Assembly: GCA_002367635.1 (NCBI GenBank)
Contig: DFDI01000079.1
Span: 1-5,699, forward strand
DNA length: 5,699 bases
Source of the DNA: Betaproteobacteria bacterium UBA3031
GTDB lineage: Bacteria > Pseudomonadota > Gammaproteobacteria > Burkholderiales > Eutrophovitaceae
Direction: 5' to 3'
Both the position numbers and the translations under genes were made by a program. Shown here piece by piece: positions 1 through 5,381 of this stretch. The notes below the pieces were generated by a model, which did no database searches, was not told where the DNA came from, and saw only the letters and a list, made by a program, of their open reading frames with translations. Numbering within the stretch: the first letter of the stretch is position 1; every line of letters starts with the position of its first letter.

Positions 1-191
1 CCGCCCCACTCAGCAGACAACACTGTTTTCTCTCCATGACGCACCATCACATTTTTAATAAAGTGCGCGGGAACTAAGGTCCCATCTTGTCTTTTACGAA
101 AACCGGTCTCCATGTCATGACGAATCAAAACTCGAACGGTCGTCAGACCGCTATCATCACATGCTGCAACAATTCTCATCGGACGTGCCAT
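1..191 (-). CDS. soxZ: Thiosulfate oxidation carrier subunit SoxZ (N-terminal part, cut by window edge)
   Basis: SoxZ pairs with SoxY to form the periplasmic carrier of the Sox thiosulfate-oxidising multienzyme system; SoxZ is the immunoglobulin-like partner that holds SoxY and carries no sulfur itself. Translating the minus strand from the ATG at 191 gives an open frame of 63 complete codons running off position 1. It starts M-A-R-P-M-R-I and contains two strong SoxZ family blocks: V-R-V-L-I-R-H-D-M-E-T-G-F-R-K (about residues 19-33) and L-V-P-A-H-F-I (39-45), then V-L-S-A-E-W-G (57-63). Full-length SoxZ is about 100 residues, so roughly the last 40 lie outside the window. There is no signal peptide, as expected for a protein exported bound to Tat-targeted SoxY. 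It begins 27 bp after the soxY stop and must share its transcript. Identification is by family pattern recalled from memory; the gene is too incomplete to judge further. Confidence 0.93.
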   Translation of the reverse strand, partial: MARPMRIVAACDDSGLTTVRVLIRHDMETGFRKRQDGTLVPAHFIKNVMVRHGEKTVLSAEWG

Positions 192-196
192 ACCTA

Positions 197-202
197 CCCT
201 CT
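197..202 (-). promoter_or_regulatory. Ribosome binding site of soxZ
   Basis: On the minus strand AGAGGG lies 5 nt (TAGGT) before the ATG at 191, within the short soxY-soxZ gap. It is one of the few convincing Shine-Dalgarno sequences in this window. It supports the ATG at 191 as the soxZ start rather than the second in-frame ATG four codons later. Confidence 0.6.
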
Positions 203-218
203 GCGAATAACCTTAAGA

Positions 219-704
219 TCAACCACAACCACCACGAGTCACCTTTATCAGCGTATCAGCGCTAATGAAGCCTTCATCTGTTTTTACCAAAGCAATAACG
301 GATGCAGTTTCACGCATTTTAATGCGCGTGCGAATAAACGGAACTGCCTCGGGTGACAACTCATAGTAAGCCGCCAACGGTCGCGGATTCTTCTCACAAA
401 GCAACGCAATTGCACGCACCCGCAAACGCTCATCGACTTTGATGCCCACAGGGACAATAGCACCATTCTCCGCGATTGGTGGCGCGACAAATTGAATGAA
501 CCCCCTGACGTCCTGAATCACAGGCTGAGATGTTAAGGCGCCGATAGCGGCGGAAAGACTTTCAGCCTCGAACGCCTGATTATTCCAAGTCCAGGTGTTA
601 CTGTGCGCCATCTTCAGAAACCCCACCTCAGATAAGGCTAGTAAGGCACTCAAAAGTCCTGCATCACGCATAAACTGTCTTCTTGAACTATTCATCTTTA
701 ACAT
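219..704 (-). CDS. soxY: Thiosulfate oxidation carrier protein SoxY, Tat-exported
   Basis: SoxY carries sulfur intermediates covalently on a C-terminal cysteine while SoxAX, SoxB and SoxCD act on them in the periplasm. The 161-residue product has a twin-arginine signal, S-R-R-Q-F-M at residues 7-12, then a hydrophobic stretch to about residue 30; the cleavage site is not obvious, as no clean A-x-A is seen. The mature domain shows the family blocks A-P-P-I-A-E-N-G-A-I-V-P-V (74-86), E-K-N-P-R-P-L (104-110) and R-T-R-I-K-M (125-130). It ends V-T-R-G-G-C-G, with carrier Cys160. The usual tail is GGCGG; here a TGA follows GGCG, so one glycine is missing. Cys103, just before K-N-P, is a second cysteine that I do not expect in SoxY. 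Two starts are possible: ATG at 704 (M-L-K-M) or the in-frame ATG at 695, which puts the RR motif closer to the N-terminus. Neither has a strong ribosome binding site. It is the first gene of the sox operon visible here, with soxZ 27 bp downstream. Confidence 0.95.
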   Translation of the reverse strand: MLKMNSSRRQFMRDAGLLSALLALSEVGFLKMAHSNTWTWNNQAFEAESLSAAIGALTSQPVIQDVRGFIQFVAPPIAENGAIVPVGIKVDERLRVRAIALLCEKNPRPLAAYYELSPEAVPFIRTRIKMRETASVIALVKTDEGFISADTLIKVTRGGCG

Positions 705-744
705 TATTTAACTTGAAATCCAGAAAGCAAATCAATCACTCTAA

Positions 745-754
745 ATGGTACCAT
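745..754. promoter_or_regulatory. Perfect 10-bp palindrome ATGGTACCAT upstream of soxY
   Basis: Both strands read ATGGTACCAT. It lies about 40 bp before the soxY start, a position typical of a repressor site overlapping a promoter. No regulator gene is visible in the window, so the operator role is inferred only from position and symmetry. Confidence 0.3.
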
Positions 755-774
755 CAAATTACCGAGTTAAGTGC

Positions 775-785
775 TGATTGAATCA
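775..785. promoter_or_regulatory. 11-bp palindrome TGATT-G-AATCA upstream of soxY
   Basis: Perfect 5-bp arms flank one central base. It partly resembles an FNR/CRP-family box (TTGAT-N4-ATCAA), but the spacing is one base short and the outer T/A pair is missing, so I do not assign it to that family. It is a candidate operator only. Confidence 0.25.
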
Positions 786-810
786 CAAACCTCAACACCT
801 TAACAAATAA

Positions 811-823
811 TGTGACAGTCACA
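811..823. promoter_or_regulatory. 13-bp palindrome TGTGAC-A-GTCACA upstream of soxY
   Basis: Perfect 6-bp arms flank a single A, the longest exact symmetry in the sox upstream gap, about 110 bp before the soxY start. The half-site TGTGA matches the CRP half-site, but CRP needs 6 bp between TGTGA and TCACA and here there are 3. A different dimeric regulator is more likely, if the site is functional. Confidence 0.35.
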
Positions 824-871
824 GATCAGAAAGGTTTTTCAACCCTCAGATTTCTTACACACAGATGAGAT

Positions 872-1345
872 CTAATCAAATTTAGACAAATCTAAACGTA
901 GCGAGATATTTCCACGTGCATACGCATTACTTGTAAGCGGTATTTCAACAAACCCGACCGATTTATAAAGCCCAATCGCCGGCTCCAAAATAGTGTTTGA
1001 CATGATCTCTATTTGCGTCGCGCCCAGACTCTTTGCAACTTGAAGAATTTGACGCAACATCACCCGTCCCAAACCAAGGCCTTGGTAACTCGGGGTAACG
1101 GCCATCTTCGAAATCTCATAAGTCGTATCACTGTGTTTTAGTAGGCCACAACACCCCACTGCTATATCCTCGACCATGGCGAATATAATCGCACCACCTG
1201 AATCAATAAATGATTGCTGAGGGCTCTCGAGCATTTTATGATCTTTCTCTTCAGGCTCAAAGAACTCTTCGATCCACTCAAGGTTTAATTCTTTAAAAGC
1301 TTCTGAATACTGGGGCGAAAATCCTACGATCTCATATTTTTGCAT
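872..1345 (-). CDS. GNAT family N-acetyltransferase, substrate unknown
   Basis: A single-domain GCN5-related acetyltransferase of 157 residues, the normal size for the family, predicted to move an acetyl group from acetyl-CoA to an amine on an unknown acceptor in the cytoplasm. The acetyl-CoA pyrophosphate-binding motif A is clear: Y-Q-G-L-G-L-G at residues 87-93, preceded by the beta-4 strand E-I-S-K-M-A-V (77-83) and followed by a helix with L-G-A-T-Q-I-E-I (107-114). Motif B is the usual L-Y-K-S-V-G-F at 126-132. The N-terminal part is rich in acidic residues (W-I-E-E-F-F-E-P-E-E at 24-33). The ATG at 1345 lies 16 bp after the stop of the upstream SDR gene with no clear Shine-Dalgarno sequence, suggesting one transcript and perhaps translational coupling. 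The stop is TAG. The family is certain; the substrate cannot be read from sequence. Confidence 0.9.
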   Translation of the reverse strand: MQKYEIVGFSPQYSEAFKELNLEWIEEFFEPEEKDHKMLESPQQSFIDSGGAIIFAMVEDIAVGCCGLLKHSDTTYEISKMAVTPSYQGLGLGRVMLRQILQVAKSLGATQIEIMSNTILEPAIGLYKSVGFVEIPLTSNAYARGNISLRLDLSKFD

Positions 1346-1361
1346 AGCGCAACGAAATTTC

Positions 1362-2138
1362 TTACATTAAACACTGTAAATCACCGTCGACATTTAACGC
1401 TTGCCCGGAGATTGTTCGACCCAATGGGGACACAATAAATGCGATGAGATCAGCGAGCTGCTGCGGATCAATCAACTCTTTAATAGAAGCCATCGACAAC
1501 CACGTTTTTGTGAATTCTTCCGCGGTTTTCCCTGCAATATTCGCTTTCTCTTGAATAACCGCCTGTATTCGTGCCCCATCAACTGGCCCAGGCAAAACCG
1601 CATTACACCGTATGCCGAACGCTCCTAGTTCCATTGATAGCGACTTAGTGAACCCGACAACACCCCACTTTGCTGCCGAGTACGGCGCCCGATTCGGAAA
1701 ACCAAATCGTCCAGCAGCCGAGGATAAATTAACAATGGACGCATTATTTGATTTTTTGAGGTGGTCGACGACAAGACGCGCACAATTAAACTGTCCTGTG
1801 AGACAAACCTCAATACACCGATCCCAATCATTTGGATCAATCTCATGAAATGCGCCAGTCGGCCCCGCAATCCCCGCATTATTAATTAGGCAATCTAGAC
1901 CACCCAGCCCTTGAACAGCTTGCTCAACCATATTGGCAACCGAATCTCGTTTGGATACATCACAAACACCGGTCATCAAGGATGGGTTTTTTTCTTTAGC
2001 TGCCTCCAAGGCTGCGACATCGATATCGCAAATGTAAACTGATGCTCCTTCGGCCAGCAGCCGCTCAGTGATCTTGAGCCCAATACCGCTCGCCCCTGCC
2101 GTTACGATCACTTTTGCACTGGTTAATTGTAAGTCCAC
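1362..2138 (-). CDS. Classical short-chain dehydrogenase/reductase (SDR), NAD-type
   Basis: A 258-residue Rossmann-fold oxidoreductase, typical length for classical SDRs. Visible motifs: cofactor loop T-A-G-A-S-G-I-G (13-20, a common variant of TGxxxGxG); acidic residues in C-D-I-D (37-40) at the end of beta-2, which favour NAD(H) over NADP(H); C-D-V (59-61); N-N-A-G (86-89); catalytic Ser140 in N-L-S-S; Tyr153 and Lys157 in Y-S-A-A-K; and P-G-P-V (183-186). The C-terminal N-V-D-G-D (249-253) is the usual last strand. Oddly, the position of the fourth tetrad residue, normally Asn in V-N-L-x-G, is Cys112 (E-V-C-L-T-G). The start is a GTG at 2138. It is the first gene of a two-gene unit with the acetyltransferase and diverges from the MFS gene. 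Next to an acid-sugar-type dehydratase it may oxidise a 2-keto-3-deoxy acid or related hydroxy compound; that is inference. Confidence 0.93.
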   Translation of the reverse strand: MDLQLTSAKVIVTAGASGIGLKITERLLAEGASVYICDIDVAALEAAKEKNPSLMTGVCDVSKRDSVANMVEQAVQGLGGLDCLINNAGIAGPTGAFHEIDPNDWDRCIEVCLTGQFNCARLVVDHLKKSNNASIVNLSSAAGRFGFPNRAPYSAAKWGVVGFTKSLSMELGAFGIRCNAVLPGPVDGARIQAVIQEKANIAGKTAEEFTKTWLSMASIKELIDPQQLADLIAFIVSPLGRTISGQALNVDGDLQCLM

Positions 2139-2143
2139 ATTTT

Positions 2144-2149
2144 TCTCCC
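2144..2149 (-). promoter_or_regulatory. Ribosome binding site that selects the GTG start of the SDR gene
   Basis: On the minus strand GGGAGA lies 5 nt before GTG at 2138. An ATG overlaps this GTG two bases earlier (ATGTG, at 2140), but its frame ends after five codons. The ribosome binding site spacing and the SDR N-terminus (cofactor motif from residue 13) both favour the GTG. Confidence 0.6.
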
Positions 2150-2307
2150 ACGGTCTCTGTTTGACAGTAATTTAAGTATCTCATCAGTTTATCCGATTTC
2201 CAATTTAAATCCTGACAACAGAACAACATAGGCGTATAGCTAACCTACCTAAATACCTCCTAACTAAAACGTGTCACAATGCCGACGCACGAAGCCTAAC
2301 TCGATTA

Positions 2308-2329
2308 TTTATTGTTAACACTTAATAAA
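2308..2329. repeat. Inverted repeat TTTATT-N10-AATAAA abutting the MFS start
   Basis: Exact 6-bp arms flank a 10-bp spacer that contains GTTAAC. The repeat ends one base before the ATG at 2331, and the usual Shine-Dalgarno position is occupied by it. It could be a repressor site or affect initiation, but the arms are pure A/T, so chance is a real alternative. Confidence 0.25.
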
Positions 2330-2330
2330 C

Positions 2331-3536
2331 ATGGCTCCAAATCCAGTTAAACGTGATTTATTAATTATTGGGTTGGTCAGCATTGGTCATGGGGTTTCAC
2401 ACTTCTTTCACCTCATACTTCCACCCTTGTTCCCCTGGATTAAGGACGCATTTAATTTATCTAATGCGCAGCTCGGTTTTCTAATGACCGCATTCTTCAT
2501 CACGTCAGGTGTCAGTCAAACTCTAGCTGGATTTTTTGTTGATCGTTACGGCGCAATCCGCGCACTCTTATTAGGACTCGCCCTATCCGGAATTGCCTCT
2601 TTAGGCTTTTCGCTCAGTTTTAGCTATTTTTCGCTGATTGGATTTGCGACATTGGCCGGATTAGGAAATAGCGTTTTTCACCCTGCAGATTACTCACTAC
2701 TAAACCAAAAAATACACACAAAACGACTGGGGCATGCCTACAGCACCCACGGCATTTCAGGTGCGCTAGGTTGGGCTATCGCCCCTGTTTTCTTAGTTGG
2801 GTTAACCTCATTATTTAATTGGAGGGTAGCAATCGCCGCCTCATCATTGGTGGCATTTGGCGCATTGGCACTGCTCTACATCAATCGCCGCCTTCTATCG
2901 AATGAGAATGAAAGTAGCCATAGCGAATCAACACCATCGACTCTCAATGCCAATGGTTTTAAATTTCTAAAACTTAAAGCCGTTTGGATGTGTTTTTCAT
3001 TTTTTCTAATATCAGCTCTAGCATTCGGAGGGATTCAAAGTTTCGCCCCAGCAGCGCTATCAACGATTTACTCGATACCCCACACAATGGCAATAGCAGG
3101 CATCACAACCTACATGCTTGCAAGTGCGGTCGGGCTATTAGTTGGGGGGTTTGTCGCCTCAATGACAGATCACCACGACCGAGTCATCATGCTATCCCTA
3201 TTTATCGCCGGCGCCACAGCAATCATAACCGGATTAGGCTTGTTTCAAAGCTGGTCTGTTATCCCTCTCCTAGGAATTATCGGCTTGGGTGCCGGTGTCG
3301 CAGGCCCCTCCCGCGACATGCTTGTTCGCGCAGCAGCCCCTAAGGGATCAACTGGCCGCGTTTACGGCGTTGTTTATTCTGGTTTAGATATTGGACTTGC
3401 AATAGCACCCTTAATATTCGGGTTGCTAATGGACTTGAATTTATCGATATGGGTATTTATGCTGATCGGGTTATTTCAATTTGCCGCCATCCTTGCCGCA
3501 ACCGAGGTTCGACATCAAAGATTTTCATCCGTATAA
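2331..3536 (+). CDS. MFS transporter, fosmidomycin-resistance (Fsr)-like family
   Basis: A 401-residue inner-membrane transporter of the major facilitator superfamily with about 12 hydrophobic segments and a hydrophilic central loop (about 187-214, rich in Ser/Asn/Glu). The N-terminal half holds G-H-G-V-S-H-F-F-H (19-27), the MFS motif A after TM2, G-F-F-V-D-R-Y-G-A-I-R (67-77), and G-N-S-V-F-H-P-A-D-Y-S (112-122), followed by S-T-H-G and G-W-A-I-A-P. These I associate with Fsr-type proteins. The C-terminal half has R-A-A-A-P-K-G-S-T-G-R-V-Y-G (333-346) and S-G-L-D-I-G (350-355). Fsr itself is a drug/proton antiporter; relatives near catabolic genes may carry organic acids, so either efflux or uptake is possible. 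The ATG at 2331 is the natural start for the first hydrophobic segment but has no Shine-Dalgarno sequence. It is first in a plus-strand group with the membrane protein gene 12 bp downstream and the dehydratase. Confidence 0.9.
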   Translation: MAPNPVKRDLLIIGLVSIGHGVSHFFHLILPPLFPWIKDAFNLSNAQLGFLMTAFFITSGVSQTLAGFFVDRYGAIRALLLGLALSGIASLGFSLSFSYFSLIGFATLAGLGNSVFHPADYSLLNQKIHTKRLGHAYSTHGISGALGWAIAPVFLVGLTSLFNWRVAIAASSLVAFGALALLYINRRLLSNENESSHSESTPSTLNANGFKFLKLKAVWMCFSFFLISALAFGGIQSFAPAALSTIYSIPHTMAIAGITTYMLASAVGLLVGGFVASMTDHHDRVIMLSLFIAGATAIITGLGLFQSWSVIPLLGIIGLGAGVAGPSRDMLVRAAAPKGSTGRVYGVVYSGLDIGLAIAPLIFGLLMDLNLSIWVFMLIGLFQFAAILAATEVRHQRFSSV

Positions 3537-3548
3537 ATTGCGCTACTC

Positions 3549-4109
3549 ATGACCCAAGTTCAAATAAAAATCATTACGCTGTTCGTCGTCGGGATCTTAT
3601 TAGGTCCAGCCTACCAACTCTATTGCGTAGCTTTTTCGGGAGAGGTCCTTAGTACCGTGATGCTTGATCAAAAAAGTGACCGTTGGATACTTAATGATGG
3701 ATCGATATTCCGTATCAGCAGGGGCTTAAGCTATCAACCATTAGAAATTCCACTATCACCAGCTGACAATGATTTGCTCATCAAAATTTCCTGCGCGCCA
3801 GCACAGTGTGGGCAACTCAACGGGGTCACACTATCGCTGTCTACTGGAACCGCTTTTGTATTTCACGAAAACATTAAGGTAAGTTCATTATGGCCCTTCT
3901 CCACACTTACCATGGGCCCGATATCCATTCCTTACCCAGAAAAATTTATGCTTTTAATAGAATCGGCCTCAAACACACCTGATTCATCCGCATTCGCGTT
4001 ATCGATCAAGAATAACGTTACATCTCCCAGCCATCTACTGCTTTGGATAGGATATGGTCTCGTCTTCCTGCCATTGATATTACTGTTTAAAACATTCCGA
4101 AAAAAATAA
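3549..4109 (+). CDS. Uncharacterised membrane protein with two TM segments and an extracytoplasmic domain
   Basis: I do not recognise this 186-residue product. It has a hydrophobic segment near the N-terminus (about 7-28), a soluble middle part of about 130 residues, and a second hydrophobic segment (about 162-181) ending in a basic tail F-R-K-K. With Lys7 before TM1 and the basic tail after TM2 on the cytoplasmic side, the middle part would face the periplasm. That part alternates polar and hydrophobic residues and is rich in Ser, Thr and Pro, suggesting a beta-rich fold. Cys82 and Cys87 (S-C-A-P-A-Q-C-G) could form a disulfide. The ATG lies 12 bp after the MFS stop and is in the same frame, with four sense codons between; no Shine-Dalgarno is present, so reinitiation or coupling to the transporter is likely. 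The location suggests an accessory to the transporter or an envelope protein; function unknown. The open frame, position and hydrophobic pattern make it a real gene. Confidence 0.75.
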   Translation: MTQVQIKIITLFVVGILLGPAYQLYCVAFSGEVLSTVMLDQKSDRWILNDGSIFRISRGLSYQPLEIPLSPADNDLLIKISCAPAQCGQLNGVTLSLSTGTAFVFHENIKVSSLWPFSTLTMGPISIPYPEKFMLLIESASNTPDSSAFALSIKNNVTSPSHLLLWIGYGLVFLPLILLFKTFRKK

Positions 4110-4169
4110 AATTCCTGAACGTATTAATATCCTGACTACATCACCCCTTTTATATCCCGAGCGAAAACT

Positions 4170-5303
4170 ATGAAAATCACCAATGTAGAAGTTCATATTC
4201 TTCAAGCACCAGACACAGGTAGACCGCATTGGGTCAGCCACTTTATTGTTCCGAGAGCGAATGAAATTCTCGTCAAATTACGCACCGACTCCGGTATCGA
4301 GGGTTTTGGCGTCGCCACAAGCTACACGCCCATCGAAGCGGCAGTCCACTGCTTTAAGACCGGCATCAGCGACCAAATCATGGGCGCCGACCCCTTGGCC
4401 ACTGAAAAATTATTTCAAACCTTATTTAACTTGACTCATTCTAGATTGGCGCATGAGAAGGGTTGGGGTAAAGAGGCGCTGATGCGTATCGCTGCTGCCG
4501 TAGATATTGCCTGCTGGGACATCCTCGGTAAGCATGCAAATCTTCCACTCTACAAACTGTTCGGGGGATTTCGGGACTCAATACCGTGTTATGTAACCTG
4601 CGCTTACTACCGAGAAGGTAAGGATCTACTCGAACTTCGAGACGAAATCCAGATGCTTAAAGAACAAGGACACAGAGGATTCAAAGGCAAGGTTGGCGGT
4701 GTGTCACTCGCGGAGGATATTGAGCGTATGGCGCTCATTCGCGAAATTATCGGTGATGACTGCGACTTGATGGTTGATGTCAACCGAGGTTGGGATCTAA
4801 GGACCGCAATAGAGGGAGCAAAACTGCTGGAGCCTCTGCGCCCTCGATGGCTGGAAGAGCCCGTACGATGGGCTGATGACCGCCGAGAACTCAAGCTGCT
4901 CTCACAAAAAACCTCGATACCGTTATCAGCGGGTGAAAGTGAATTGACGAGCTGGGGTTGTCGATCGCTCATCGACGAGCAATCCATTGATATTTTGCAG
5001 TTCGACTGCACGATGACAGGAGGTTTCACCGAAGGACGAAAACTGTCAGCTCTTTGCGAACTCAATCATGTACAAGTAGCCCCTCATCATGACTGTTTCA
5101 TTCATGCACACATAGTGGCGGGCAGTCCCGCCGGTTGCATTGTCGAATCGTTCACTGACCCTGAGCGGGATCCACTTCAAGCCGAACTCTATGAAAACCC
5201 CCCGGCAATCAAGGAAGGAGTGCTAACACTAAATGAAGAGCCCGGTCTTGGGCTTCGTCTATCCGAGGAGGCCGTCGCCAAATTTGGAACTCGAGTCCTG
5301 TAA
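4170..5303 (+). CDS. Enolase-superfamily dehydratase/racemase, mandelate racemase subgroup
   Basis: A 377-residue enzyme with the enolase-superfamily plan: an N-terminal capping domain (to about 125) and a TIM-barrel domain. Active-site residues of the mandelate racemase subgroup are all visible: K-G-K at 172-174 on the second strand; metal ligands Asp203 (V-D-V-N), Glu229 (L-E-E-P) and Glu256 (A-G-E-S); the Asp279-His306 dyad (Q-F-D-C; A-P-H-H), 27 residues apart as in mandelate racemase; and Glu325 (V-E-S-F). Such enzymes abstract the proton alpha to a carboxylate, usually to dehydrate an acid sugar to a 2-keto-3-deoxy acid with Mg2+. The length fits acid-sugar dehydratases, but the substrate cannot be read; racemase or cycloisomerase activity is not excluded. 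The ATG has only a weak GAGCGA before it. It follows the membrane protein gene by 60 bp, which may hold its own promoter (AT-rich around 4148-4155), though none is clear. Confidence 0.92.
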   Translation: MKITNVEVHILQAPDTGRPHWVSHFIVPRANEILVKLRTDSGIEGFGVATSYTPIEAAVHCFKTGISDQIMGADPLATEKLFQTLFNLTHSRLAHEKGWGKEALMRIAAAVDIACWDILGKHANLPLYKLFGGFRDSIPCYVTCAYYREGKDLLELRDEIQMLKEQGHRGFKGKVGGVSLAEDIERMALIREIIGDDCDLMVDVNRGWDLRTAIEGAKLLEPLRPRWLEEPVRWADDRRELKLLSQKTSIPLSAGESELTSWGCRSLIDEQSIDILQFDCTMTGGFTEGRKLSALCELNHVQVAPHHDCFIHAHIVAGSPAGCIVESFTDPERDPLQAELYENPPAIKEGVLTLNEEPGLGLRLSEEAVAKFGTRVL

Positions 5304-5381
5304 CTTAGGAGAAACACCTCAATGAAGTGACGTGAATACGGGTACACGAATCAATAAAAATGATTATGGCTTGAGGAAAAT
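5304..5381. other. Convergent intergenic gap with a start-stop remnant
   Basis: This 78-bp gap lies between the dehydratase and the second SDR, whose genes converge here. A good Shine-Dalgarno (AGGAG, 5307-5311) is followed 10 nt later by ATG-AAG-TGA (5322-5330), so a ribosome could start and stop at once. No strong terminator was found although two transcripts should end here; the only hairpins are a 5-bp one at 5349-5365 and a long-loop pairing of CCTCAA (5317-5322) with TTGAGG (5371-5376). Confidence 0.35.

Larger units (their letters stand above)
705..871. promoter_or_regulatory. Intergenic region upstream of soxY, probable sox promoter region
   Basis: This 167-bp AT-rich gap separates the end of the acetyltransferase gene from soxY, both on the minus strand. 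It holds no open frame of note. It is the only place in the window where a promoter for soxYZ could sit. Only weak sigma-70-like boxes were found (for example TTGAGG or TTGATT on the minus strand, each with a poor -10), so no promoter is assigned. Three perfect palindromes lie inside and are listed separately. No strong terminator for the upstream gene was seen. Confidence 0.5.
2139..2330. promoter_or_regulatory. Divergent intergenic region between the SDR and MFS genes
   Basis: This 192-bp AT-rich stretch must hold the promoters for both the minus-strand SDR-acetyltransferase pair and the plus-strand transporter group. An exact TTGACA sits at 2161-2166 on the plus strand, but no good -10 box follows at 16-18 bp. 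On the minus strand a TTGTCA around 2213-2218 has only a GATAAA at an overlong spacing. Small symmetric elements are ATTTAAAT (2203-2210), TGTTAACA (2313-2320) and the inverted repeat listed next. No regulator gene is encoded here, and no small open frame with a properly spaced ribosome binding site was found. Confidence 0.55.

Noticed and set aside
219..356. Plus-strand open frame over the end of soxY and soxZ (from 87)
   Set aside because: It overlaps two well-supported sox genes on the other strand and encodes a Thr/Asn/His-rich sequence without family features.
811..823. CRP (cAMP receptor protein) binding site at TGTGACAGTCACA
   Set aside because: The half-sites match, but only 3 bp separate TGTGA and TCACA instead of the 6 required, so CRP could not bind both halves in the usual way.
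831..844. Rho-independent terminator on the minus strand downstream of the acetyltransferase gene
   Set aside because: The stem GGTT/AACC is only 4 bp with no GC-rich core, and the following tail TTTCTG is a poor U-tract.
2138..2140. ATG at 2140 as start of the SDR
   Set aside because: It is out of frame and reaches a stop after five codons; the GTG two bases later opens the SDR frame and has a well-placed GGGAGA.
2161..2189. Sigma-70 promoter with exact TTGACA for the MFS gene
   Set aside because: The sequence 17 bp downstream is TCAGTT, and no acceptable -10 box occurs at 16-18 bp.
2020..2260. A small leader gene on the minus strand starting at the ATG at 2229, with GGAGG upstream at 2256-2260
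   Set aside because: The GGAGG is 26 nt from the ATG, far too distant, and the frame runs out of phase into the SDR gene with no recognisable protein features.
3534..3551. Programmed readthrough of the MFS stop to make a fusion with the membrane protein
   Set aside because: The frames coincide, but no readthrough context or structure is visible; a separate ATG start is simpler. The coincidence is reported only as part of the membrane protein finding.
4607..5065. A 152-codon minus-strand open frame inside the dehydratase gene
   Set aside because: The product is a Ser/Arg-rich shadow with no domain, fully overlapping a gene whose catalytic residues are all present.
5349..5365. Bidirectional terminator between the dehydratase and second SDR genes
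   Set aside because: AATCA/TGATT is a 5-bp A/T-rich stem that would be too weak to terminate transcription.
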